From contig OX457024.1 in NCBI GenBank assembly GCA_949752745.1, positions 54,748,510 to 54,812,509 of the forward strand: DNA of 64,000 bases, written 5' to 3'. Of this stretch, positions 32,464 through 43,520 are shown one piece after another. A program made the position numbers and the translations under genes. The notes beneath the pieces are model-generated. The model was not told the DNA's origin. It saw only the letters and a program-made list of their open reading frames with translations, and did no database searches. Within the stretch, counting starts at the first letter, position 1. Each line of letters starts with the position of its first letter. The DNA comes from Protula sp. h YS-2021. Lineage: Eukaryota; Annelida; Polychaeta; Sabellida; Serpulidae.

Positions 32464-33000
32464 GTGGCACTGCAGTCTCTGGCACACATGGTCTCAAACC
32501 ACAAACTGTTATACGTATCACTTTGCAACTCTTCAAATGTAGATCATCATCGTCTGGTCTGTATTTTTGACTCACGAATACGGTTTGTTAGTCCCAAACC
32601 GGGGGCTTTAAACCCGGGAGGGGAGGAGCCATTAAGAGCCAGGGTTACGGTTTGTTCCACTGGTGCATCTGCCGACATTTCATCCACGTGCAGTGTTGCT
32701 AGAGGAAGTGCAAGCACAACCTCGGCTGTCACAGCGATATCTGGTGATGTACACGCAGCCGAGCAGTTGCACATCGAACAAGAGCTAAACCTTGACGACG
32801 TCCTCCAAGAACAGACAATTAAAAAAACCAAACAGGACTTTGCTAATAAATGCTCCAGATGCAGGACACGGGAATCTATGACCAGCGCAGAGTTGCAAGA
32901 GCATATGCAAGTGCATGCTATTATCTGTGACATGTGTGGAAAAACTTATTCTAGGGCTTTTGACCTAAAAAGACACCTGCGAGACGTCCACAATGCGTGA
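32464..33000 (+). CDS. C2H2 zinc-finger unit 3 with open spacer
   Basis: Here the whole unit is open for 178 codons because the spacer shares the frame: a Ser/Thr/Ala-rich stretch (STGASADISSTCSVARGSAS) precedes the two-finger module. Shows that spacer and fingers form one continuous frame. Confidence 0.5.
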   Translation: MALQSLAHMVSNHKLLYVSLCNSSNVDHHRLVCIFDSRIRFVSPKPGALNPGGEEPLRARVTVCSTGASADISSTCSVARGSASTTSAVTAISGDVHAAEQLHIEQELNLDDVLQEQTIKKTKQDFANKCSRCRTRESMTSAELQEHMQVHAIICDMCGKTYSRAFDLKRHLRDVHNA

Positions 33001-33312
33001 ACGTATAATGTGGCACTGCAGTCTCTGGCACACATGGTCTCAAACCACAAACTGTTATAAGTATCACTTTGCAACTCTTCAAATGTAGATCATCATCGTC
33101 TGGTCTGTATTTTTGACTCACGAATTCGGTTTGTTACTCCAAAACCGGGGGCTTTAAACCCGGGAGGGGAGGAGCCATTAAGAGCCAGGGTTACGATTTG
33201 TTCCACTGGTGCATCTGCCGACATTTCATCCACGTGCAGTGTTGCTAGAGGAAGTGCAAGCACAACCTCGCCTGTCACAGCGATATCTGGTGATGTACAC
33301 GCAGCCGAGCAG

Positions 33313-33546
33313 TTGCACATCGAACAAGAGCTAAACCTTGACGACGTCCTCCAAGAACAGACAATTAAAAACACCAAACAGGACTTTGCTTATAAATGAT
33401 CCAGATGCAGGACACGGGAATCTATGACCAGCGCAGAGTTGCAAGAGCATATGCAAGTGCATGCTGTTATCTGTGACATGTGTGGAAAAACTTATTCTAG
33501 GGCTTTTGACCTAAAAAGACACCTGCGAGACGTCCACAATGCGTGA
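33313..33546 (+). pseudogene. C2H2 zinc-finger unit 4, interrupted
   Basis: The TGC codon for the first finger cysteine is TGA (33397-33399). The second finger is intact. Confidence 0.7.
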
Positions 33547-33712
33547 ACGTATGTGACACTGCAGTCTCTGGCACACATGGTCTCAAACCACAAACTGTTA
33601 TACGTATCACTTTGCAACTCTTCAGATGTAGATCATCATCGTCTGGTCTGTATTTTTGACTCACGAATACAGTTTGTTAACCCCCAGCCAGGGGCTTTAG
33701 ACCCGGGAAGGG

Positions 33713-34799
33713 AGGTATTAGATTGGGTGTTCTCCGTCTTGTCTGTCCGTCTATCTGTCACTTTTTTATGCCCTGTTTTGTCGACAGCATTTCTCTCCAA
33801 CTATGATGCGGATTGCTTTGAGGTCATTATGTCTCCCCGACCAAGGGGAGACATATAGTGTTTCTACGTTCTGTGTGTGTGTGTGAGAGAGGTCGTGTAC
33901 CCCGCGAACTCGGCAGTGTGTTAGTTTTTTTCGTCAATTTTAGACCTTCGAAGTGGGCCTTTTTTTGCAAAGTGGGCTTCTCGAGCCGGAAGCCAACTAG
34001 GTTTACACTTTTATTTTGGCTCGAATGTGCAAAGTAGACATTAATTCCATATCCGCCTTGGGCCCACTTTGCATAAAATCTGGTTTTCACTTAAATTTCA
34101 GTGTGTTTGGTGTGTTTCACTGAAACTGTAGGGGGTACTGCAATAGAAAAGTGTGTGAACGGTTTGTACATATTAATGATTTTTATGACAATTTCTGGTC
34201 AATCAGGTGGCCTCAGCGTGGTTTTCACATGTTTGCTGAATCAATCACATGGCGGCAAATTAAAAGCATGTGTAGGGTATACCTCAAGATGGTGGGGATG
34301 TGAACTTGGTATGGCGGGAAGCTGATATTTTCAGAACTCTAAAAATCGCTGCACAGTTTTCGTAATAACGGAAAGCTACAAAAACTATCATTGTTTCTTC
34401 TTAAAAGTCACTTTACTATAGGAAAAAGTTTATAAACTATGTCAGGGAGAAGAAATACAGTGCAGTTTTGAAGGCTGACACCCCGCTATCATCGGAAGAA
34501 ATCATGGCACTCTGCTTCCGTATTTTCACAATTTTAAGTTCAATAGCAAAGCTATTATGAACAATTCTTGTGTGACTAATTTTATATACTGTTATGAAAA
34601 GTTTTGTTTTCCTTTTGGTTGGTTTGTTCATTTTATTGAAAAATTGCGGCTTGTTTTTAAGTGCGTAATCTTCTGACGTACGTTGTCATTGTGTACTGGC
34701 TGAAATGGGCCCATTGGTGTGCATGGTTGGCGGTTTCTTCATAATTTTACACGCACCGACCTGTCATACTCTTCAACAGCTGTCCCCCTCTCTCCACAC
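33713..34799. repeat. GTCCGTC-type repeat with hairpin, then non-coding sequence
   Basis: A repeat with TTGTCTGTCCGTCTATCTGTC is followed by a perfect hairpin (33829-33854, arms ATGTCTCCCC / GGGGAGACAT). Around 33950-34080 the phrase AAGTGGGC recurs. No gene seen to 34799. Confidence 0.5.
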
Positions 34800-35490
34800 T
34801 CACAGTTATTCATTTTTCCCCACAGGGGGAATATATGCGATCGACCACGTGTCGGTCAGTCTGTCGGTCTGTCAGCAAGAGCTTGTTAACACGCTAACTT
34901 AAAAACTCCTGCAAGGAATTTCATGAAACTTGATATGTGGCTTCTATGGGAGCAAATACAGGTCGGTATTGTAAATGGGCCAGGTCCGTCCAAGGAAAGT
35001 GGACCAGCTGGACTTGGAAAATTTCAGCTCTTGATTGACTATTGTGTGACCTTGTTAACACGATAACTTAAAAACTGCTGCAAGGATTTTCATGAAACTT
35101 GGCATATGGCTTCTATGGCAACAAACACAGATCGGCATTGCAAATGGACCATGTTCGTTTAATCAAAATGGAGCAGCTGGAAAATTTCAGCTCTTGGTTG
35201 ACTTGTTAGCACGATATTTCAAGAACAACTGCAATGATTTTAATGAAACTTGGTGTGTATATTCTGTGCGCACTACCAAGGATCAGTATTGTCAATGGGT
35301 TAGGTTGGCCCAAGGAAAATGAGCCAAATGCACTTCGAAATTTATGAAATTCTGGAAATCTTTCAGCATTGGAATGAGTTTGTTAACGCGATATCTCAAG
35401 AACAACTGCAAGGATTTTAATGAAACTTGGTGTGTATTTTCTGTGGGCACTAACAAGGATCGGTATTGTCAATGGGTTAGTGTCGAGTTT
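34800..35490. repeat. GTCTGTC-type repeat with four internal units
   Basis: Opens CCCCACAGGGGGAATATATG then CGGTCAGTCTGTCGGTC. Four imperfect units of about 155-180 bp follow, each with TTGTTAACACGATA, CTGCAAGGATTTTCATGAAAC and TCGGTATTGTCAATGGG. The same family, reversed, is nested in the hAT element at 18190-18430. Confidence 0.8.
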
Positions 35491-35500
35491 CCGTTTATAA

Positions 35501-35880
35501 GCCCTGGGCTTCTTTTTGGAGACTCCCGGTGTCATTTTGAAAGTTAATTATAGCAAAACTATTGTCACTATCCAATCAATTTCATTTCATGGACATTTGA
35601 ACTGTGTAGGTTATCTCCATATGTAATAATAGTATTATTTTATGTACAAACCTCTGTCTTGTTTTCGGCAACTTGTTTGCGGACCTCATCAGCGCTTTGC
35701 AAAGTCTTAAGTGCTCTCAACAGGCCGTAATATAGAACGCGCTCAATGCCAATATAATCTTCTCTGTGAGTTTCTTTCTTGATTCGCCTCAAATTCCTCA
35801 GATACTCATTGGTATTGAATGGGATCACATAATCAATGGCTAACTTAATTGTAGCACTTAAGTTGTTCACCTGTAACAGA
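35501..35880 (-). pseudogene. Inverted duplicate of a JmjC exon with flanks
   Basis: Reverse complement of 29926-30305. The 219-bp exon (35652-35870) is open, encodes VNNLSATIKLAIDYVIPFNT and keeps both the acceptor and a proper GTTTGT donor. The LINE starts exactly one base beyond it at 35881. Confidence 0.9.
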
Positions 35881-36048
35881 CTATAGCTTACAGGTTTGCT
35901 TCTTGTTTCCTGCATTTCATCTCTCTTTGTCATCAGTGATGCACCGCCTTTTGTTGGTTGTTGGTTTCGCCCGTTTCATCATCAGACCATTTAGGCGGCC
36001 GGGCCGCGGTAGTTGATCAATCCACCGTCTTAGAGAGATGAGGCACAA

Positions 36049-37197
36049 TCATAATGGTAACCATTGCTTGTCGTGTCGTTTCAGCCAGATCCAATTTGAC
36101 GTCTTTTCTGCTGTGTTTTGACATTCTTTACTTATACGTTTCCTGATGTTGCCACCTATACCGAGTAATTTACACGTCGCCCATACTGATTTTCCCATGA
36201 ATCCTCTACACCCTACTTCGATAGGCATACACCACACTTTCCAGCGGGCTTCTTCACACGCGGCTTTCAATTCATCGTACTTTGTTCTTTTCCTCTCGTT
36301 CGCAATTTCTATGTTTTCCTCCCATGGCACTGTCAATTCTATCATAATCACTTGGCGTGTTTTTGTTGACCACAGCAGTATATATCTGGCCTCAATTTTG
36401 TAGCTGTGATCTCTCCAGGGAACTGCAGTTTTCTATGCAAATCTACGCGTATTTGCCAGTCTGTTGCTGTTGCTAAGACACCAGCTGTGCTTCTACGTTG
36501 CTTCTGTTCTTCTCCTGCTTTGACAAATTTGATTAATGTTAGTGTTCTTTGTGGTTTTGTGTTGTTTTCTTTGTTAACGACTGGCACTAATATTGACGAG
36601 ATAGCTTCTAATACTTTGTCATGTCTCCATCGGTACCTTCCTTGAGTAAGAGCTGTTCTGCACGATGACAGTACATGCTCCAGTGTCCCTCTCTTTCCAC
36701 ACAGTTTGCAACCATCGTCTTCTGTCTTGTACCATAGTTTAAGGTTTGCGGGTGTTGGCAGTAGGTCGTATACACTACGTAGCAGGAATCCAAGCTGCAT
36801 AGGTTGTTTTTGCAGTATTTCGTGCCATGTCACTTTTTTTTGGTGTTGCACTTTCCCATCTCGTCCAGGCTCCCTGGGCGCCCATACCCACTGCCTTTAC
36901 TCTTCGTTGATCTTCTTCACTCTCTCGTATCTCACGTTGTATTATGGACCTTCTCTCCTTGGTGTTTGCCTCGGTCCATTTCACTCGTGGTGTTACATCT
37001 AGGCCTCTTCTCCCTTGTCTCACAGTTCCGACTAATTCTTTGTTTTGTACTCTGCTCTTCGCATCTTCAATGCTCTTCTGCACTGACCAGCGCCCACGTT
37101 GACTCAGTTGAACTTTTGCTCCTCGTATGGTATTGTCTTTTGATTCGTTGAGCATCACTTGTCTTCTTACGCGGCTAACTTTGTATTCTTCTTTCAC
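36049..37197 (-). pseudogene. LINE C-terminal zinc knuckle and endonuclease region
   Basis: Frames 37197-36775, 36851-36348 and 36351-36049 join by shifts. Zinc knuckle CKLCGKRGTLEHVLSSC, then LRPDIYCCGQQK and MIELTVPWEENIEIANERKR, the PD-x-ExT type active site of restriction-like endonucleases that nick the target DNA. Confidence 0.8.
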
Positions 37198-37356
37198 TTA
37201 TGACAGCGGCAGCTGAAGCTTGGGTTTCCCATAGAGTCCCACCGCAGAAAAACTCTGGGGGACACCGAGCCACTTGCGCAATTGCTTGCTTGCCATCCTT
37301 TCCATTTCTTCCACACTGCTCATCGGGATGTCGTACATGAGCATTGGCCACGATAG

Positions 37357-38444
37357 TCATGGCATCACACCGTGCTTGAAACACCATGCCTTGTATCTTC
37401 CAGGTAGCGGGGCCTTTTCTACTTTGCACAGATGTTCTTGTAGCTGCTGGATAGTTTTCCTGGAATTTTCCGTGTCGTGTAAGCTTCCATCGTACCATTT
37501 TCCAAGGCACTTCACCGGTTCTTCACTCACTGTCGGGATGGTAACGTCTCCTATCTTAAATTTCACGTTCTTTCCTATTTTCCCTTTGATGATGACTAAA
37601 CTCCTACATTTTCGTGCCTTGAATGCCATTCTTGCCCATACTGTTAGCTCATAAAGTTTGTTTAAGATCCACCTCGCGCCTTGTGGTTGTGCTGTATTTA
37701 TAGTTAGATCGTCCATAAATGCTTTGATCGGTTTTTGTTGAATTTCAGTCACCTTTGGTCCCTTGCATTCTTTTTCTGCGGTCTTTATCATGATGTTCAT
37801 AGCAGCCAGGAATACTATACCGATACCGTGCAGCCCGTGATTATACCCTTCTCTAGTCGCTGCCACTTTGTTGGAAAGTCGGTTGTGGTGAATCTGAATT
37901 TGAGCTTTTGGAAGTAGTTCTTGATAATGTTGATTAGTTTCTCTGGTACGTGGTACTTCTCTAGTGCCAACATAAGAAGCTCGTGTGGTACTGAGCCGTA
38001 CGCGTTTGCTAGGTCCAACCATATTAACGTGATGTTTCCTCGTCTCGTTTTGGCATCTTGTAACAGTTTTTTTATCATACTGTTATGCTCCCAACATCCG
38101 AAGAAACCTTCGACGCCTCCTTTCTGAGTTGATGTATCAATGTACCCGTTCTTGACCATGTAGTTTGTTAGTCGTCGTGCTATTATTGAGAAGAAGATTT
38201 TCCCTTCAACATCAAGCAAAGATATCGTGCGGAACTGGTCTATGCTTGAGGAGTTTACTTCTCTTGGAACAAAGCTGCCTTCCGCTCTTGTCCATGCCTC
38301 TGGTATGTTTCCTTTCCTCCAAACTACCACGAGCTGGCGCCACAGCATGTGTAATAAACGCGGGCATTTCTTGTACACTAAGTATGGTATTCCGCTGGGA
38401 CCAGGTGCTGACTTTGCTCTTGCTTTCTTGACGACTTCTTTCAC
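37357..38444 (-). pseudogene. LINE reverse transcriptase region
   Basis: Two overlapping frames (38444-37815 and 38022-37357) together cover RT motifs 1-7: fingers with PGPSG, palm DLANAYG, and FMDD, then a thumb-like segment CLGKWYDGSL. A frameshift lies near 37860. Confidence 0.85.
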
Positions 38445-38632
38445 CTCCTTCCATGTGATATCTCCACTCTGAAACTCTGTCGTTGGTCTTTCTGGTGTTT
38501 CTAAGTAGTCAAAAACTGGGAGTGGATCTTCTCTGTTCTTATCATTATGGACCGTTGCTAGATGTTCTTCAACTTTCCTTTGACTACATGTGAGTTTCCC
38601 GCTTTTTCCTTCCCAAGTAAATCTGATGTATA

Positions 38633-39394
38633 CTAAAATGGATGTGAGATGAATTGCTCTTTTTCTTGACGGCGCCTTTTACATTTCCTACGTTGTTGTT
38701 CCGCTTGTCTCAGCTTTTTTAGTTTTTTTCTCAATTGTTGGCGTAGGTCATCCAATGCTCCTTTTTCCTCCGCTTTTGCTTGTTTCCATCTTTTTGAGAG
38801 CGCCTTCAGTTCTCTTCTCACCTCTTCTTCCCTCCTATATCGTCGGTTCTCGTGTTTGTTACTATTCACAGATGGTGTCCTCTCAATCACTCCAAATCTT
38901 TCCTTTGATACTGTATACACTATCTTCGTGAGGGTATTTATTTTCTCGGTCACTTTGCCTTTCATTGATGTTTCCAAGATTCCTACTAGATCATCTTCCA
39001 GATGTTTCCAATCTAATTCCTTGCTACTTGCTGGCCATTTAATCCTATCTTTTCGCTGTTCTACTTCGCCTGCTCCGTCTTCAACAGCATGGTGGTCCTG
39101 AACACTGTGGTTTGCACCCGGGTTCTGGACCTCCTCCGCCTGACCAACCACTGGGGCTGTGCGTTGCTGCTGCTTTTCGTTTTTATGTACCCTTCCTTGG
39201 TGTATTCTCAAACCCTTTTCATTTTTCAACACTTTGCCACACTTGCATACTCGTTGTTCTTGGTTCGTGTTTCTCTCCGGAAGCGTGATCGTCTCCATTT
39301 GTTCCGTCCGTTCTAACGCCTCATCCTTCGCCCCTCTCGGGTCGCCGTGGGGATATTTTCTCTTATGTCTCTTTGTAGCGATTAATAACTTCAC
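38633..39394 (-). pseudogene. LINE N-terminal zinc-finger and basic region
   Basis: 253-codon frame with one C2H2 finger and a long Lys/Arg/Glu-rich helix. The frame shifts before the RT part, where the next frame starts near 38630. Confidence 0.7.
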
Positions 39395-39530
39395 ATGCGG
39401 GGGTGCCGACCCTTCATGCTGCTTTGTTTGGTCTCTGCCAATGTCACCCGTCTTACCAGGTCGTAGCTCGTCTTACCGAGTTGTAGCCGGCCTTTCCCGG
39501 CGGTCACTGGGTTGTATCCAGGTGTTGTAA

Positions 39531-39789
39531 CTATAGCTTACAGGTTTGTTTCTTGTTTCCTGCATTTCATCTCTCTTTGTCATCAGTGATGCACCGCCTT
39601 TTGTTGGTTGTTGGTTTCGCCCGTTTCATCATCAGACCATTTAGGCGGCCGGGCCACGGTAGTTGATCAATCCACCGTCTTAGAGAGATGAGGCACAATC
39701 ATGATGGTAACCATTGCTTGTCGTGTCGTTTCAGCCAGATCCAATTTGACGTCTTTTCTGCTGTGTTTTGACATTCTTTACTTATACGT
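39531..39789 (-). mobile_element. 259-bp direct copy of the LINE 3' end
   Basis: Matches 35881-36139 with about three differences and equal length. It abuts the 5' end of the LINE directly. Best read as a 5'-truncated tandem copy, since the repeat holds the end of the endonuclease ORF and 3' UTR. Confidence 0.9.
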
Positions 39790-41946
39790 AACCCATTCAA
39801 CAGCTGTCCCGCGACGTACTATCTATTTATTGATTTTACAGAACCAATATTTACTGTATTTTCTATTGTACTATCATACAAAATAACGAAAAAACAAACG
39901 AAAAAAAATACATGGTAACAGCAAAACACAATGAAGAAATAATGACCTTATACCATGTGCTTATACTTATTTTTATATTAGGTCTCTCTTAGTGGTATCT
40001 TTGTATCTTTTCAACGGAAATTTTTGTCATATTCACTTTGTTTTATCACAATGGGTTCTTGAGGTCTGTTGGAAGCTTCATATCGATCTTTACTGGATTG
40101 CTCTCGTTCAGCCAAGAAACGGAATACTGAAATTTTCCTTTCAGGGTTACTAGGCGGTGGACTTTAATTTGTTTCTACTCTTTCCATGCCATTCCCCTCT
40201 CTACACAAACTTAAAGATATGACGTTGTCGTTTTATTGGAAATAAACCATGTCAATGTCGCTGCGAAGAATCACTTTTTCATTCTTTTGTCTTTGCTTTG
40301 GGTGCTGTGACCTCTCAGATTGGGACTTTCACGATGTTAACATTGTCAATAAACACATCAGCACATTTTTACCAAATTTGCAGTGGAAACAAACGTTTTG
40401 AGTCTTAAATACTGCGACCGGGGTTCAAGCGAGAGACTCCAAACTGCCCAGAACGACAAAATAACAACATCTGTAAACTCTCTGTTGAATGTTGACAAAA
40501 AAGAAAAAATCGAATACAAAATGTACCAATATTACGGAGTCTTCCTGGCCTTACGAGTCGAGTATTAATTAACACTTGACAAGCCTTTGGCTTGCAAGGG
40601 TTATATGAATTTGTGCGAGCAAAATTCGTCCTTTTTTTTTCTTCTTGACACTTTTTCCGATTTTTTGTGTCTTCTTCTTCTCTGAGACTATGGGCCCTAC
40701 GACCATGAAACTTATGAAGAGCTTGATCTGAACATATGCATGTCACTTTTTATTTTCGTCTTTGATTTCGTTTTCTTTGTTAAAACGCCATGTGAAAAAG
40801 AGTGTATTTTTGCAAGCATATGCGTTGCATTTAACGACAGCACAAATTACACATTTGCTTGGTGAGCTTTGTGCGAGCTCTCACTGCGTAAATAGATAAC
40901 AAGGCGTATGCCTGCCTGATCAGTCAATGAAACTTAAAGTCAACAACAACCAAACACTACTCGGCTTATAAGAAGTATTCAAGCTATGCTGTTTGCAATA
41001 TGTTATTCAAGAAATAACCCATTGAAGGAAGTATTTTTGCGTTTTAATTTTTGTCAAGTGTTTAACATTTCGCTAGCGGAATGAGCTTCTAGTTGATATT
41101 GATTTTATGTAGTGTGTGCGCGAGAGGGACTGTTGAAATAAACTTGAAATAAATCAGTTATATGATTTGCATCTAACATTGCAGATGTTAGATGAAAACC
41201 AAAAACAGGTGCGAGGGGAGGTCAGAATTTCACAGGGGGTCCAAATTTCATAATGCAATTCGCACCGGGATGTCCGCGGGATGGGTATGCCTTGGAACCT
41301 ATGACAGGTCTAGTAAATAGAATGGATTACTAAGATGTACTCACCCGACAGAGTAACAAAACGTCCTGACGGAGTACAGAATGTGACTGACTGATGCGTG
41401 TGTGTGTGTGTGTGTGTTGCTTTTATGTACTGTTGCTTCAAGTTGCAACCTTGAATGGTTTTATGTCCCTCAATTTTGTCCATTTTCTTGTTTGCTAACT
41501 AAGAAGTACTTGTTGAGTTTTACTGACATGTTTGTGTTCTATTTGTGTGGATCTTATTTGACAAATTTGACGCTTACTTTGAAAAAAATTGTTACTACGG
41601 CGAGCTATTTATGAGTAGGAAAAACCTAGCCTCGTCGTTTTACTTTTTCGTTTGTGCGAAAGTACGCCGTGGATGCTGAAAGCTTTATATTCTCGCTGTT
41701 AAGTTTTAATGAATGCACCAACCTCTTATGTCGCTGGTTATTTATTTTAAGATTATTTTAAAATTTATACCAAAAGATATACGATTGCATGCAAAAATCC
41801 TTGCTGTAATGAAACTTGAGAAGACACACTTTTTTCAAGTAATAAGGTCAAATATTAAAGATATAGCCGATACAATTCGGCAACTTTTTCAGCACCACAA
41901 TATGTGCAAACGTGTTTTTAAACGATGACTTTTGCTTTTATTTCAG
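39790..41946. other. Non-coding spacer before copy B
   Basis: AT-rich. Contains a hairpin CATCTAACAT/ATGTTAGATG (41170-41194), an imperfect palindrome near 40575 (CTTGACAAGCCTTTGGCTTG), a (GT)n run near 41398 and the upstream intron of the SET exon. No gene supported. Confidence 0.5.
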
Positions 41947-42175
41947 CATTGATGGGACGTACAACCAGTGTCCAGCACACTACTTGAATGATAGATGCGC
42001 CTCTAAGGCAAATGCAGCGGTCAAAATGGTAGTCGTAAGAGACAAGCCCTATGTAGCGTTTTTTGCGTCGAAAGACAAAAATATGGGAGATGAAATTCGG
42101 TATGACTATGGCGTCCAAGGTCTTGAATGGCACAAAAAGGCCAAGGCTGCTGGTGTTGAGGAAACGAATAATGAC

Positions 42176-42283
42176 GAGGACTGGAACTCTGACAATAACA
42201 CGAGCAGTGGCGATGACTGGCACTCTGACAATAACGCGAGCAGTGGCGATGACTGGCACTCTGACAATAACGCGAGCAGTGAC
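42176..42283 (+). repeat. 36-bp coding minisatellite, three units, copy B
   Basis: Three DDWHSDNNASSG-type units plus a degenerate fourth (EESQSDNVSSD). Copy A has six. Confidence 0.9.
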
Positions 42284-42544
42284 GAAGAATCGCAATCTGA
42301 CAACGTGAGCAGTGACGAAAAATCGCGCTTTGACACTGCCACGACTACCAACGAGGACGCGCACGTGGACACAGCAATGTCTACTATGGAGGGGGCGCAC
42401 CTTCAAACGGCCACATCCCCTGCCGACGACATTCACGTTGACCCGGCCCCATCTCCAGTCGAGGACGTGCACATTGACACGGCCACGCCCACTGAAGAGG
42501 TCAATGAGTTCAATCACGTCGACACGGCCATACGTCCTGCCAAG

Positions 42545-43365
42545 GAGGCGCACGTCGACATGGCCTCACCCTCTGTCGAGGACGCGCACGTGGACATGAC
42601 TTCACCCCCTGTAGAGAACATGCAGGTTCACACAGCCACACCTCCTGTCGAGGATTCGATCACCGACATGGCCGTTCCATCTTTCGAGGACGCGCAGGTG
42701 GACATGACCTCACCCGATGTAGAGAACATGCAGGTTCACACGGCCACACCCCCTATCGACGAGGCGCACGTGGACACGGCCACACCTTTTGTCGAGGAGT
42801 CGATCGTCGACATGGCTTCACCATCTGTCGAGGACGCGCACGTGGACATGACCTCACCCCCTGTAGAGGACATGCAGGATCACACTTCCACACCCCACCC
42901 GCTATCGAGGAGGCGCACGTGGACACGGCCACACCCTTTGTCGAGGAGTCCATCGTCGACATGGCTTCACCTCTGTCGAGGACGCGCACGTGGACATGAC
43001 CTAACCCCCTGTAGAGGACATGCAGGTTCACACGGCCACACCCCCTATCGAGGAGGCGCACGTGGACACGGCCACACCCTTTGTCGAGGAGTCGATCGTT
43101 GACATGGCTTCACCCTCTGTCGAGGACGCGCACGTGGACATGACCTCACCCCCTGTAGAGGACATGCAGGTTCACACGGCCACACCCCCTATCGAGGAGG
43201 CGCACGTGGACACGGCCACACCCTTTGTCGAGGAGTCGATCGTCGACATGGCTTCACCCTCTGTCGAGGACGCGCACGTGGACATGACCTCACTCCTTGT
43301 AGAGGACATGCAGGCTCACACGGCCACACCCCCTATCGAGGAGACGCACGTGGACAATGGTACTT
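42545..43365 (+). repeat. 36-bp coding minisatellite of VEDAHVDMTSPP type, copy B
   Basis: About 22 twelve-residue units with the same three-unit higher-order order as copy A but more units (VEESIVDMASPS-type blocks are repeated). Confidence 0.85.
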
Positions 43366-43520
43366 CAACTGTCGGGAAGGCGTACTTTGATAATATCATG
43401 CTCAAGACCTTTCACGGACTCAGTTCAATCACTCGTATTGGCACTGATGATAAATTTGTCACTAGTGTTCCATCAAAGTTGATTCCAGCAACGATTACAA
43501 AAGCAGAGGACGCTGAAACT

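Larger units (their letters stand above)
31531..33712 (+). repeat. 546-bp tandem array of C2H2 zinc-finger units, four copies
   Basis: Units start at 31531, 32077, 32623 and 33169 (GAGGAGCCATTAAGAGCC) with very few differences. The period is exactly 182 codons. Each unit encodes a two-finger module at its end and is separated by a single TGA before the next unit. It follows the pogo element and ends where GTCCGTC-type repeats begin. Confidence 0.9.
35881..39530 (-). mobile_element. R2-group LINE with restriction-like endonuclease, decayed
   Basis: Minus-strand element. In coding order: N-terminal finger VCKCGKVLKNEKGLRIHQGR-VH (about 39250), a basic coiled-coil region, reverse transcriptase with SAPGPSGIPYLVY, WLDLANAYGSVPH and the catalytic FMDD box (about 37705-37720), a C-terminal CKLCGKRGTLEHVLSSC knuckle (about 36700), and an RPD...ELTVPWE restriction-like nuclease (about 36300-36400) followed by PIEVGCRGF. 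At least four frameshifts separate these pieces, so it is not active. The architecture fits R2/R4/NeSL/Hero-group LINEs; exact clade not decided. Confidence 0.85.
41947..43520 (+). pseudogene. SET-domain C-terminal half plus acidic repeat exon, copy B
   Basis: Acceptor TTATTTCAG ends at 41946. The frame reads IDGTYNQCPAHYLNDRCASK, then VVRDKPYVAFFASKD and GDEIRYDYG, clearly the second half of a KMT5A-like SET domain; the canonical NHS motif is NDR here. Two repeat arrays (42176-42283 and about 42545-43365) follow. Extra bases near 42890 and a loss near 42967 shift the frame by one; reading resumes in another frame to the GTGAGT donor at 43521. Confidence 0.75.

Noticed and set aside
32547..32933. 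Minus-strand Cys-rich open frame in the zinc-finger array
   Set aside because: It is the antisense shadow of the finger units; the plus frame has proper C2H2 spacing.
31531..33712. CRISPR-like or rRNA-like tandem array
   Set aside because: Units are 546 bp with near-identical whole units and zinc-finger coding content; no short repeat-spacer pattern.
35881..39789. LTR retrotransposon reading of the 259-bp direct repeats
   Set aside because: Repeats contain the ORF end of a LINE with FMDD RT and restriction-like nuclease; no gag, integrase or primer-binding site seen.
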